Shown here: one piece after another, positions 45,105-57,069 of the stretch
Position numbering within the stretch: the stretch's first letter is position 1
How the letters are laid out: every line of letters begins with the position of its first letter
Assembly (NCBI RefSeq): GCF_964204645.1
Contig: NC_134033.1
Span: 3,841,631-3,905,630 of the forward strand
DNA length: 64,000 bases
Direction: 5' to 3'
Source of the DNA: Tubulanus polymorphus
Lineage: Eukaryota; Nemertea; Palaeonemertea; Tubulaniformes; Tubulanidae
Notes under the pieces: model-generated
Told to the model about the DNA's origin: nothing
Seen by the model: only the letters and a program-made list of their open reading frames with translations
The model's database searches: none
Position numbers and translations under genes: made by a program

Positions 45105-46195
45105 TCTTAACCCTAACCTTAAAAACTATGGTACTCTCAAGCATAACCACCCACCGAAAAGAACCTAACCCTGTAAACTCTAACTCTCTAAACACTAAAC
45201 CCTCTAATTTCTCTCTAAAACCTTATTCCTAACCCCCCTCCCCCCATTAAAACCTAACTCTCTAAAGACTAAACCCTAACCCCCTAAACCCTAACCCTCT
45301 AAACCCTAACCCTCTGAACACTAGAACCCTCTAAAATCTAACTCTCTAAACCCTGAACCCTCTAAATTCTCTCTAATTCTCCGAACCCTGAACCCTCTAA
45401 ACACTAAACCCTAATCCTCTGAACCCTATAAACCCTAAACTCCTAAAACCTAACCCTCTAAAACCTAAACAATAAACCCTAACCCTCGAAAACCTAACCC
45501 TCCGAACACTAAAACCCTCTAAATTTTAACTCTCTTAACCCTGAACCCTCTAATTTCTCTCTTACCCTCTAAACCCTAACCCTCTAAACACTAAACCCCC
45601 TAAACCCTAACCCTCTAAACCCTTACCCTCTAAACACTAAAACCTAACCCTCTAAACACTAAACCCTAGCCCTCTAAACACTAAAAGCTAACCCTCTAAA
45701 CCCTAACCCTCTAAACCCTAAACCCTAACCCCTTAACCACTAAACCCTAACCCCCTAAACCCTAACCCCTAAACCCTAACTCTCTAAAACCTAACCCCCT
45801 AACCTCGTAAACACTTACCCTCTAAACACTAAACCCTGACCCCGTAAACAATAAACCCTAACCCATTTAAAACTAACCCTCTAAACCCTAACTCGCTAAA
45901 ACCTAACCCCCTAACCCCGTAAACACTTACCCTCTAAACACTAAACCCTGGCCCCTATACAATAAACCATAACCCCTTTAAAACTAACCCTCTAAACACT
46001 AACCCTCTAAAACCCTCTTAAACCTAAACACTAAACCCCTTAACCCTCTAAACCCAAACCCCTTTAAAACCTAAAACTCTAAAACCTAATCCTTTAAAAA
46101 CTAAACCCTAACCCCGTAAACCCTTAGCCTATAAAACCTAACGCTCTTAGACCTAACCCCCAAACACCACTCCTCTAAACCCTAACCCCTTAAAA
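45105..46195. repeat. Degenerate telomere-like (CCCTAA) array
   Basis: About 1.1 kb made of variants of ccctaa with interspersed ccctctaaa and cactaaacc units. The C-rich strand is on plus throughout. The interruptions are too frequent for an active telomere. It is an interstitial array, directly beyond the long-inverted-repeat element. Confidence 0.85.
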
Positions 46196-46346
46196 CTATC
46201 TTCAAATAAACCAATTGCCGTCTTGATATTCAAATGCTGATTGTTTAATAATGGGAAATGGTTCAAGAATCGCAGACAATAACGCGATTCTTTGCGATCT
46301 AATTTTAAAATAAGCTTAGCAGTTTTTAACTCGTTATATTAAAGGT

Positions 46347-46569
46347 AGGCTTATTTGAAGAAAAAGAACAAAAGTGGATTAAACATGTGTGCGAAACGAA
46401 GGGGTGTAGGGAGGGGTACGTCACTATCGATGGCAATGAAAAGCTTCATCGGGCAGTGTGTGCAGCGGATAGTGAAGTACATTTTAACGATACAAACTCA
46501 TCAATCAAAATCAGAACCATCATAACATGTCAGGATGACCCTTCTTATGGCGGGAAACACAAAGAATAG
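46347..46569 (+). pseudogene. Fragment resembling a KDZ-transposon cysteine-cluster protein
   Basis: The frame is open from about 46347 to a TAG at 46569. It contains KGCREGYVTIDGNEKLHRAV, then CAAD and CQDDPSYGGKHKE. The DGN-x-K-x2-R-x2-C pattern recalls proteins encoded with Kyakuja-Dileera-Zisupton transposons in animals, as I remember them. It is too short to be a whole protein and has no neighbouring exons in phase that I can join. Confidence 0.4.
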
Positions 46570-46850
46570 AATTTTCCGGAAAATTTGGGAATTATTTCGG
46601 AATTGTCGCGGGTGACAAAACCAAAATATTGAATTGTCGCGGGCGACAAAACGTTTTAATCAGACGCCTACAAGCGCATTTAGGTCACGATTTAGGGATA
46701 GCAATACCAACTACGAGGTATATGTTGCGTAGAATACGCAAATGCAACACAGTATTTTCTACTTTTTAAAATAAAATAAAATCAATGTAACGTTAGAAGA
46801 AAAAGTGTATCCAAATTTTTCAAGCTGGAATATCACATGAAATTAGATCA

Positions 46851-46902
46851 CAACCGTTTACGAGATATTTATTCCGCAACCGTTTACGAGATATTTATTC
46901 CG
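46851..46902. repeat. 26-bp tandem duplication
   Basis: Two perfect copies of a 26-bp unit (caaccgtttacgagatattt...), 46851-46876 and 46877-46902. Confidence 0.9.
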
Positions 46903-47029
46903 CAACATTTATAAACGCAACAAATTTACGCAACATTTATCATTCTGTACTGCCGCTTCGTAACAGATTAACGTAACATTTCGCTCATCTCGCGTGCGCA
47001 TTATAATTGACTCGAATTGAATCTACACA

Positions 47030-48715
47030 ATGTCTCTTTCCAAAAAACGTCGTCTGACGCTAGCCGAAAAACTTAACGTCATCGATGGTGAAAATGTGAA
47101 CTTCAAATCGGTGAGTCTAAATTTTGTGCATATCCGTAATAAATGAATGAATCCCTAAAAATCTACAAATATTATAATTTATAGGCTTTATGTTCTCTGT
47201 CGTTTTAGGTTTGCTATCACTACCAGCAACTTCATGATCATGATATAGACTCAGTAAACAACAAAAGCGAGATAATGAAGTGCCATGTCATTATCAAATA
47301 TGGGCATGATGTGGTCACTAGATCTATTCTACGCCATAATGTAATACCTTTTTGGTTTTCGGAGACAATTCGAAAATCACTTCCACAGATGAACGGAGAA
47401 CAACTTATTCCCTATGAAATGTTGAAGAATATCTTTCATGATTATCATGATCAAAAGTCAAGTCATTTAGCTGTCCTTGGACCTCCAATTGGTATGTATA
47501 ACAATTTTCTTGTACTCCAATTAGTATTGCTCTAGCACATGTTGAATCTGTAATATTTTTTTGTACATAGGAAAGTGTTTTGAGTGTAATTGTACACTGC
47601 AACTGCACAACAAAGTGATTGATGTTCTCTTTGTTACTCATGGAAAAGTCATTTCTAAAAATAAGGTAGGCTATGTTGTCCTTAAGTGGTAGGCCCTTAA
47701 ACATGAAAAATGTAGATTTTATTTCATTAATTCAGATATCTTTATTCCAGATCAATTTACGCTGTAAGAATTGTCAGATTAATTACGGCTTTGATAAATA
47801 TGGCTCCACTGAAAAAGGATATTCATTTTATCACGAAATGAGAGACTCAATTGTTGCAACTGATGGGATAATTATTGACCGCAGTCTTTACAATTTTCAG
47901 AGATCGTTATCGTAAGTCAACTTAAATTTGAACAAAAATTTCATGGCTTGAACTAGGAGAATAATATATGTTATTAGATTAATTTGTAATCTTTCATCAT
48001 TTTAGCCTCCATTCTTGGGTTTCGTTTCAAGGTTTCGCCGAAAGCTTTAATGATGCTTATATTTTAGAGAAAAGTGAGTTTTAGAGGTATTAAATTCGTG
48101 AAATACTCACTCAGTTTATCTGTCATTATTTTGTTGCTTTAGATATTGATCGGCGTTTGTGGGCTGAAGCTTTCTGGTGGGCGGAACTTGAAACAGAATT
48201 GCGCGACCTAGACCTACACACTAAATTCAAGTTCACCAAAGATGCAGACCGTGAAGATTGTATGGTCATCATAATCTTCGAAAGAGGACAACATACGCTC
48301 ACCCACCAAGCGACTGTACAAGTGCTTGCAAAATGCGAGGTACAGTAATTCCAGTGATTGATGTACACACGCTTTTGTATCTTATTTGGTAGTGTGTATC
48401 TTTTTTCCAAAATAATTGTTTCAGGCTGTGGAAAACTTTGGGCAACAGATGGAATATGGAAAACGCAATTTTCTCATTGCATGTTTTCAGTTAAAGTAAG
48501 GGTATTGCTAATACCGGTAGATTCTTTCTGTAGAAAAGGGAATTCGGTGTGACTTTAACTGTTTTTCGTGTTTTTTCAAAACCAAGTATCCGGCATACCA
48601 ATGGTCGATTTACCGGATGTCTGCACAAATCAGCCTCTTCACAGAAAGGCGTTTTGTGCAGCACATTGTAACTTTTGTGAGCAACAGAATCCACCTACCG
48701 TCCAAAATATCAAAG
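47030..48715 (+). CDS. Multi-exon KDZ-associated cysteine-cluster gene, 3'-truncated
   Basis: ATG at 47030 (MSLSKKRRLTLAEKL). Exons that join in phase: 47030-47110, 47209-47491, 47571-47665, 47751-47911, 48006-48073, 48143-48339, all with GT-AG borders. Two further pieces (48425-48497 and about 48586-48715) carry GKLWATDGIWKTQFSHCM and DLPDVCTNQPLHRKAFCAAH but do not join in phase, so the 3' part has decayed. Cysteine clusters (GKCFECNCTLQLH, RCKNCQINYGFDKY) and the later DGIWK and CxNxPxxxKAFC motifs resemble the CxC proteins associated with KDZ-superfamily transposons. A transposase core is not seen. The gene ends where a minus-strand GPCR fragment begins. Confidence 0.5.
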
Positions 48716-49058
48716 CAATCCAAAGGATGATGGTCATCGTCGTGTAAGAATGAATTATCTTGATTTGCGCTACGATTTTTGAAACAGTGTCCAGTTTTTC
48801 AAGCCACGCCCGACAGTTTTGATGCGGTACACGACGCCTTGGACGCCTTCCGTAACGGCATAATGAAGAAAAACCGATACGGGTCGCCAGTCTCCCGACG
48901 CCCAAAGGAACCAATACCGCTATGCTGCGTTCGAGAGCAAAACACGACAGAATCCACGAAGAGGTTTTGATTCCAAAATTGTTGAGCACTATTCCAAATC
49001 TACAGGTGAATTCGTTCACGGTGTAGAACACGTACACACCGTACGTGGTGCCGACCAC
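48700..49058 (-). pseudogene. Class A GPCR fragment: TM3 and following helix
   Basis: The frame reads CRFGIVLNNFGIKTSSWILS then CFALERSIAVLVPL. This is a TM3 helix with the disulfide Cys at its start and an ERS variant of the DRY motif, as in neuropeptide-type class A receptors. A later hydrophobic run (TIILWIALIFWTVGG) could be a further helix. The reading frame is contiguous, but the expected TM4-TM7 do not follow; the DNA beyond belongs to the KDZ-like gene on the other strand. Confidence 0.5.
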
Positions 49059-49330
49059 GGTGTTTTTTTTTCAGTTATAAAGATGTTTATTCTGAATATT
49101 AATATACATTATAATATAAGTTCCAGTGCCAAGGTACAAGTACATTATAGGCAAAATGGTTAAGTTAAACATTTACAAGTTACAAATTCGGCGTAAACCA
49201 GACATAAATTTAGAAATGTTACACGATGGTTTATATGAGATGGCTAACAGAGCAGGTACTGTACAGTGTAGGTGTCTAATGTTGGAATTGTTGGTAGTTA
49301 CTAAGAATAAATTTTGAAACATTTTTTAGC
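49059..49330. mobile_element. Approximately 270-bp insertion in the GPCR coding region
   Basis: This AT-rich stretch separates the TM1-TM2 frame (49335-49640) from the TM3 frame (to 49058). The motif gaattc(gtt)cacggtgt occurs at both sides (about 49012-49027 and 49349-49360), as if duplicated on insertion. It begins with a T-run. It could also be an intron, but no clean GT-AG pair in phase was found. Confidence 0.35.
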
Positions 49331-49640
49331 ATTTGAGTGTTAGTGCGAATTCACGGTGTGAATTCGTTCGAGAGATTTCATAAAGAGTGACGACATAAAT
49401 CGAATCGGAGAAACCTAGCGGTACCAGATACTGGAAGGTGCACGCATCTAACGTGCGACGCAGACGAGACATGACGACTACAGACAGTAAACTCCTGGTA
49501 ACACCGGTCACCATCCAGAAACAGATGTAAATATTGAACGCTACTTGGAAAACCCAACCCAGATCAACAATCACGGGTAGAGATTCGCCAACAAATATTG
49601 GCGGAGAACCACAGCACTGGTGGTAACAGCCATCATAACA
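49331..49640 (-). pseudogene. Class A GPCR fragment: TM1 and TM2
   Basis: The frame gives a TM1-like helix (FNIYICFWMVTGVTRSLLSV), the intracellular loop VMSRLRRTLDAC and a TM2-like helix (FQYLVPLGFSDSIYVVTL). The TM1 Asn of the GN motif is replaced (TRSLLS), and the TM2 Asp is present within GFSDS. Upstream residues (CYHQCCGSPPIFVGESLP) could be the extracellular N-terminus. With 48700-49058 it forms the first half of one receptor gene, interrupted and without its second half. Confidence 0.5.
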
Positions 49641-49990
49641 TTAGTGGAGATCAAGGTCAAAAACAGCAACATAACATTTCAGCGACCATATCATTACATT
49701 TTTTACTGTATGTTACAGAGAATGGTGCCTCCGAAATATTAATGTAATATTTATAAGTTAATCTATAAGTGAATTCGTGTGATGGATTAGTAATTAGAAG
49801 GGTGTCTTCTTTACCATGCTATGGATAATAAATCATGTAGACCACACACAGCTAGGGTTTAAAGACTAATCATGAAGCAACCCAGGTGTGGTCTGTACAC
49901 AAAAATTCACTTATTAATTTATATTAACTTGGGAGGAATAATTTTTTTCTAGGACACGCTGTATGTACTGACATCATGGATCATTGTATT

Positions 49991-50190
49991 CAGGGGTGGA
50001 TTTAGATGGTCCAGAGGTTCCACCCTCTTCTGCTAAGACAACATTTTCATAACCAGCCAAAAGAAAGTTACACTAACTTTGGTAAATTATTCCAAATAAT
50101 TCGTTCTAGAATCTCTCAGATGCTTAGAAAATACAAAACGCTCTTTACCGCTACCCCTCTCCCCATTAAAGATTCTTGGATCCGCCCCTG
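49991..50190. mobile_element. 200-bp MITE with hAT-style ends
   Basis: Starts CAGGGGTGGATTTAGA and ends TTGGATCCGCCCCTG, related to the ends of the element at 37699-38521. No clear target duplication and no coding sequence. Confidence 0.55.
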
Positions 50191-50330
50191 CATACATTAT
50201 AAATAGTCCATGTGTAAACCTCCAAACAGATTGGAATGGTTCTGCTTTGTACCCTAAAAATATAGTTTTGGTATCAAAGAGGACGCAGGACTTTTCTTTT
50301 ACCTGATCCCCTAACCCCACTGTCTAATAA

Positions 50331-50420
50331 GAATCGCGATCTGTTCAAACGCAATTCTGCTTCCAAAAATGACTACAATATCTAGAATGTTTAGATAACT
50401 TACCTCTTGATGTTACAGAA
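50331..50420. repeat. Dispersed repeat, copy 1 (ctgttcaaac...acctcttgat)
   Basis: About 90 bp reading gaatcgcgatctgttcaaac ... ttacctcttgat. Related copies lie at 52920-53025 on plus and 61731-61815 on minus, sharing the same two blocks at similar spacing. On the opposite strand the acctcttgat block reads as a splice-donor-like atcaagaggta, so an exon border of a duplicated gene is an alternative to a transposon. Confidence 0.55.
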
Positions 50421-52394
50421 ACTATAAGGTGAATATACACTAAGTCTACTGCACAATAAGTATTCTGCTGAGCCACTGGACTGCGATAGTTGAAAATTCC
50501 CCGACGACGTATAACCCGACCCCGGTCACATGATATATTTTATAGTTAGATATTAGGTAATAATCGTCACGTGTCCTGTGAACCCCGTACATCGCCTGAC
50601 ATAACGCCGTCTGATCAGAATTAGACGCTAAGGTTATTTTTAGACGCCGCAGAGACTTAGCCGTTGCTTCGGGCTACCCATTAGAAAATATTTGTGTAAA
50701 ATAGTTATTTTCTGCAGGCAAAGTGTGATCAACTCTAGTTGATTTCAGCGTCCAATGAAATCAATTTTTAGGTCCTGAAAACTACTATTACCTGAAAAGA
50801 AATTATTCTGAGTAAGGTATGAACCCAAGATAATTGCAAAGTTTAAAATGTACCTAGATTCAGAGACCTAGATTCACCCGGTATGAAATACTAGTAATTA
50901 AAAGTGGATAAGATCATGGTATTTCTGTTTATTTGAAGTAATTAAAAGTGGATAAGATCATGGTATTTCTGTTTATTTGAATTCCTCGTTATTTTAGGCA
51001 GATGTATTTTCATTGTCTGAGATTTGATGTTTGAACTGTTGATCTTGTCAATGAATAAAGAGACCTGATTGAAAAGTTATCCTGTTTACAAGTTATTGAT
51101 TAGGACTTGGGGTAATCCTCCAATGATAGGATTGAGTTTCCATCACATGGGCTCGTATTTGAGGTTTGGGGGTGAACTGTAGCTGTTAAATTTATTGATT
51201 ATTCTATATTTTACGTTATGTTATACAATCGTAAATACTTCTTGATGTCCCTCTGTATACCTCTCGTTTCATTTCAATTTCATTTCATTTCATTTCATGT
51301 TGTTAATTGACAACTCTGGAAATGAAAGGGTTAACATATAATAAATTAATCAGGTGTTTTATCTTATTTTTATTAGATTGCAAGTTAGGATATTTGATAA
51401 AACACTAGATAAACTAAGTGATAAAATATGCTGGGTTGCTTCGATTTATTCAACCGAGGATTGTAAGGGCTAGATACCTGCAACGATGAGTTGAAATAGC
51501 AATCTAATATCTATTTGAATATAGAATTTAATCTGTTACTACCAGCTGAATGACTACCATAGGTATTATGGTAATACATCTATAAACAAGTCGACTATCT
51601 TTCTATCCGTTTTGTCAACTGTTGTAAAACGAAATTATTCACTGCCAAATTAACAGTGAACCGCCGAAACTAAGCACTTGCATAACATTTTATAATACGG
51701 TTCTCGATACTGAAACCTATGTTTCGTTTAACTTTAGTCTCTGTCGGCAATAGCCGAAGTATTCTTTGAAGTAGTCTTTGAACCGCAGCTGTCAAGATGA
51801 TGGAGCTATGTAATTACTTGACCACATGTACTCTTTTTAGTGTAGTTTATATTATGGGAAATAAAGTTAGTTGTCTTATGATGCTGATACAGTAAAGACG
51901 CGTTCGCCCGGTTTACTCTCTTCTTCTCTTACGGACCTGGTCCTCATAAGTGGCAGTGCAGCCCACAGTCTCTTCCAATTATTTTTGGCCAGGTCTAGGG
52001 CCAGGGGGTCATGGATTTTTGTATCCGTTCATATTTATCTTCGTAGTATCCAAATATGATCAGCCTAGTTGCGTACTGGCGCACTTACCATAGACATTGG
52101 AATCGGTCGATTTAGAAATATCAAATAGGAAAAAATAGACCCTATACAGCGTGGAATCAGAAATTGTCTTCATTGTTCACCCGCTGTATGACCCACAAAG
52201 ATAAATTCTTTTATCGACAACTGAGCTAATTAACCAACAATGCGCTTAGAAATTATGACTTGAAGAATGAGAAATTCATATATATTGAATGCAACAAATT
52301 GTCAAACGGAAGTCAGCGCCTGACCTTGTATTCTGAACCTTAATAATTTGTTACTCCATAATTATGTAATGATGTATTAGCCCACGTTTAAACA
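50421..52394. other. Intergenic, small repeats only
   Basis: No supported gene. Contains a 44-bp perfect tandem duplication at 50893-50936 and 50937-50980, and an atttc microsatellite at about 51266-51298. Confidence 0.5.
50893..50980. repeat. 44-bp perfect tandem duplication
   Basis: Two identical head-to-tail copies beginning agtaattaaaagtggataag. A copy this perfect is probably recent. Confidence 0.9.
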
Positions 52395-52461
52395 GCCTCG
52401 CCACTGAAAAATTCCTTCCGACGCCTCTGTAACAGAGGAAGGAATTTTTCAGTGGCGAGGC
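52395..52461. repeat. Perfect 25-bp inverted repeat (hairpin)
   Basis: The arms 52395-52419 and 52437-52461 are exact reverse complements, starting gcctcgccactgaaaaa, with a 17-bp centre that contains a second palindrome (cctctgtaacagagg). Such structures are often tips of foldback or MITE sequences. Confidence 0.85.
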
Positions 52462-53439
52462 TTATTTCTGAAGGATGGTCTGGGGGGCTCCCCTGGAAAA
52501 ATTTTGATTATTCAATCGCCGGAGATGCGTTTTGGGGGCATTTCACGGTCTCATTCACAGAAGCAAGAGAAGTCGTGAGCCAACCACCTAGTACGGAGAA
52601 CGACGAGCTGCTACGCGGTACAGCGTGCTTTTGAAAAAAATTTTGTTAAGCAAAAAAGTAGGGCGGCTTTGGCCGCCCCTGCCGCCCCTGTTCCGACGGC
52701 CCTGTTAAAATAATTATTGCAAGTAAATGAACTCGTTAACTGTGGGTTTTGCTCATTAACTCTGAAATGCTGAGATCAATATAAATCTATACCAGTTATT
52801 TTGATATAAGCCTTAGATCAGTTTATAAACCAACCACCAATGATTATGGAAACTCATACAATATCAATTTCCGATGCAAAAGTTTAAGATCTGTATTATG
52901 AACCGACGCCCCTCCCCCTAATCAGAATCGCCTTCTGTTCAAACACAATTCCGCGTTCACAAAGTTGACTAGAATATTTCTACAGTAAATTATAGATATA
53001 TGAATAATATTTACCTCTTGATCTCAAAGACGATTGTAAAGAAGAGTGTACAGGTTCAGCACAGACACTAAACTCTTAAAGTCTAATTATTGCTGATACA
53101 GAGAACCAAACTAATCACCTCGGAATATTTATCACATATGCACCGCGATGATGCGTATGAATTGTTTTTCATTCTAGTTCGTGTTAAAAACATTTCATAT
53201 GAAGCATTCTATTGGCCAACATTCATCATCCGTTTAGATTACCAAATAAGGTAATAAATACCATCATCGTCAACCCGGGCGATAAATTATCATAATCATT
53301 GTGACCATATCCAATCATTTTTTAGTTTAGTTGAAATAACCAAATGAGGTAATAAATACCATCATCCACAGCCCGGATCAATTGATATGTATGGACCCGA
53401 GCTTTGAAGTATGACAAATGAAGAACATAAAATAGAGTT
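52462..53439. other. Intergenic
   Basis: No supported gene. Includes the second copy of the ctgttcaaac dispersed repeat (about 52920-53025) and an approximately 45-bp imperfect duplication around ggtaataaataccatcatc (53249 and 53350). Confidence 0.45.
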
Positions 53440-54960
53440 TAATTGAAGAAGTCCCACAATTCGAATTTTAAATGATATAATTAATCAAAACGAATTCGGA
53501 TTGTTCTTCTGGAAATTGGTCAACCTTAAAAATCCCGCTAACAAATAGTCTCCAAGCATCAACATGGATGAGTGGTACAATCATTTCAAGTCACTTAGTT
53601 CTCCTGACATTAAGGCTGGATCTACGTCGTCTTGTCTCAAAGAATACCTTAAACATCTTGAAGAAAGACCATCAACATTCGATTATCTGGATTTAAAAAT
53701 TACAGAGGATGAAATTTTACGAGCTTCGAGAAAACTGAAACCTAATAAAGCATCTGGTTTGGATTCTATTTTGAATGAATTTTAATGCCATATTAACTTT
53801 TGGAAAATATCCGGAGGAATGGCTGAGAGGGATTATAATTCCGCTATTTAAAAAGGGTAATAAAGACGATGTGTCTTGTTATAGAGGTATAACTATAACA
53901 AGTAATCTAAGTAAACTTTTTTGTATCATTTTGAAAGATCGTCTGACATCCTATGTAAAAGATAATGGTATCCTTTCGGTGAACCATATAGGTTTTCAAA
54001 AAAATCCAGAACTTCAGATCACCCTTTACCCTAAAGCATTTGATTGATAAAAATACCCAGAAACGTAAACAGAAATTTGTGTGCATTTATTGATTTCCGG
54101 CGTACTTTGATAGCGTTATTCACGATGCTCTTATGATTAAATTGATGAAATGTGGTATAAGTGGTCGTTTTTATGATGTAATCAAAGATGCGAGTGCGAT
54201 AAAGGTTTCTCAAGAATTTCCTGTTGAATTGGTGTTCACCAAGGCAATATTTTAAGTTCTTTACTTTTTAACATATTTATAAATGATATAAACCAGCTTT
54301 TCGTGGACTGTGACGTTCCTGTTTTATATGATCATATTGTACCCTGTCTCACGTATGCCGATGATCTTATTTTAATTTCCCACTCGAGCAAAGGCCTAAC
54401 AAAGTCTTTAGCTAAACTTGAGCTTTACTGTAAATTCTGGGGGCTGGAAGTAAATATCCCTAAATCGTGTGTTGTTGAATTTAACAAAGCAGGTAAATTA
54501 GACTGCACAAATAGCTACATTTTTAATGATGATGTCATAGATTGTGTTAGAAGTTGCAATTATCTGGATGTCAACATCCATTGTAATGGCAAATTTAATC
54601 TGCTACAAGATTTACTGTTGAGTAAGGGTTTAAGAGGGCTTTTCAATCTAGATAAATTCCTGGGTTCAAGGATTCATGTATTGTACAACAACTACAGCTT
54701 TTTAATTGTTTGCTCAAACCAATAGTTATGTATGGTAGTGAAGTTTGGGGAGTGTTGCCCTATATGTCATTTCTAAAGAAGTCAAATGGGTCACTCACGG
54801 ATATGGGTTTACCATATAACAAATGGGTAGTTCAAAAGCTGCGGTCAAGATTTTTCAGGTTCATGATGGGGCTCCAATTTCACCAATTTTTGGTGATTTG
54901 GGAGTGGTTCCACTTTATATTGATATTACTATGTCAGCTTTGAAGTACTGGATGTAAGTT
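53440..54960 (+). pseudogene. Dead non-LTR (LINE) retrotransposon, reverse transcriptase region
   Basis: Plus-strand pieces in successive frames encode a LINE reverse transcriptase: KLKPNKASGLDSILNEF, then YPEEWLRGIIIPLFKKGNKD, YRGITITSNLSKLF, a broken FDSVIHDALM motif, a VHQGNILSSLLFNIFINDI segment and the catalytic-site strand LTYADDLILIS. Stops and frameshifts occur between these pieces (near 53785, 54045, 54110 and 54240). The motif style fits the Jockey/CR1 group broadly; the exact clade is not assigned. The endonuclease domain and 3' end are missing. Confidence 0.8.
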
Positions 54961-57069
54961 TTGTCGTCGGATTAATTGATGTACTTGTCCTTTTTATATA
55001 TCATATAGGTGATGGATAGGGTTGATGCCAAATGTACTTAAATTGCATCTCAGAGCCTTAAAAATTCAAAATACGAACAACCTCCTCAACGGGCCATGGC
55101 ATGTATGGTGAAAATGTCTCAAAAGGACACAAAAGGATGTATTACATTTGTACAATTGGGTAATAATGTGTCTCATGTGGTCATTGAATATGACGAAATT
55201 TTGTGAAAAACCGATTCGATAGGCATATGACCTCTCTTCAGGCACAACTAGGATTGATTAACCGTAATTTCGTTCTGAACAACACCAGACAATATAAAAG
55301 GCATTGATTAGTAGTAAATTACAACGACAAATAAGCGTTATCTGACTGAAAATAAATTATTAGTCTAGGAATGAAGTCTCTGGTTACTATTTTGCGATGA
55401 TCCGAGAATACAACTGACATTCAGTCTCCAGATTTAGAAATATACCAAAATTACATCATTCGCCCAGATTGTCAAAACTTATAGATGATAGTAAAATAAA
55501 ACAGCAAAATCACAATAAACAAAATCTGGAGTAACACTTTATAGATCTACGCGCCATATAAAAGGCATATCGACAGGCATTCAATAAAGGCGGGGCAAGC
55601 TAACTTTAACTTTAACGGTGAATATCACGTAATTACACATCAAGAACAGGAAAATTTACCAAAATACTTCTTCATTTATCTACACAGTGAATACGGAGTA
55701 GAATGTTTAATTCGATTACTCACGTTGTTATTTGTTAGTTGTTAGTTCTGTCTCTTTCTCTATCTCTCTCTAGTTACATTTATTCTCTTCCTGTAGACCG
55801 TCTCTTAACGTTCAGTTATAGGCGTCAACAACGAGCTGCAACAGCCTCAGAGTATCAGATGTTACCGTTTTACACGCATGCGCACAGTAAGTGTTGCACG
55901 TCCACAGCTTGTTATTGGATAATAACAATCATTCGATGTTGCGCAACCCCGTAATCTGTGCCCAATGGGAGAACTCTTGATTATAACCGCAGTACTCAAG
56001 TATTCCTTAACTAAATCCTCAACTCATCTTTAACTGTTTCGAAAGTAAGCTTCTATTGGTTACTATAGGTCGATGTGCTGCTCCCACAAACATCGTGTGA
56101 TTATATTGCGAATATATCATCAAAAAGGTGTTTAGAGTTAATTGCAAGTGTTTTGAATGAATTAATAACTTATAAGAGACTTTTCTGACTTTACCTTTCT
56201 CGTTTTATTGTGGGATTTTTGATACATAGTCTCAGCAGCAGTGGTTGTTATGTTCACGATGATTCATCAGCTAGAGGTCTGTGTATACATAATACTGTGT
56301 TTACATATATCTATTTTCACAATTATTGCGCGCTTCCTTGTTGACTCCGATCTTATCTATATCTAAGAAACCCTCATAAACGCTACAAATGCTCGTACTT
56401 GATAAAAAAGTTTAGCCACAAATGACTATTATTTTGAATTCATGCTTACTCATCAAAAATTAACGATCTTAAAAGGTTAATTTTTCTAGACTAATTTTTG
56501 GAATTTCTGTTTACAGTTTGGATACAATTCGACCAAAGCATACATTTGCTAAAAATTACCAGTTTTTTGTAATGTCCTACATAAAGATTGAATGTAAATG
56601 GAGACTCTGCGTCAGTAGCGTGGGGTTGTAGTGACCTATAGCCGTCTGCTGCACTCTATTTTCATTACAATTTCGAGTCGTAAATTCTGACATCGCTTTG
56701 TCTCCTTACATTAAAATTCGAAAATCAGTACATTGTTTATTTCAAAATGTTTACTGAACGACTTGTTCAATCTATATTTTCCCTCGACACAGCGATGTGG
56801 GGCAAAATCAAAAGTAACACGTTGTACAGTAAAAATCAGGTCATATCCTGTAACTGAATACAAAGTTGCGACCACCCGTAATATTAGCAATGAACCGTTT
56901 ACTCTATAGAAGCTCATTCGCATTGTTAATATAATACAGCTTTTAGTTGAAAAATTAAAAGATCCAATATAGAGTTGAAAAAGAATAGTTGTGTTTGTGA
57001 AATAGTAGTCGTGTTCCTTAAGACGAACCAGCCGGATCGTAAGATCACACAACCCCCCGCCTAGTACCT
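54961..57069. other. Intergenic, no gene recognised with confidence
   Basis: A minus-strand frame at 56711-57052 has extracellular-like composition but no clear domain. Otherwise only short simple repeats (ctctctct near 55750). Confidence 0.4.

Noticed and set aside
56711-57052. Minus-strand frame as a CUB-like exon
   Set aside because: Some extracellular-like patterns, but the characteristic CUB cysteines and motifs are missing.
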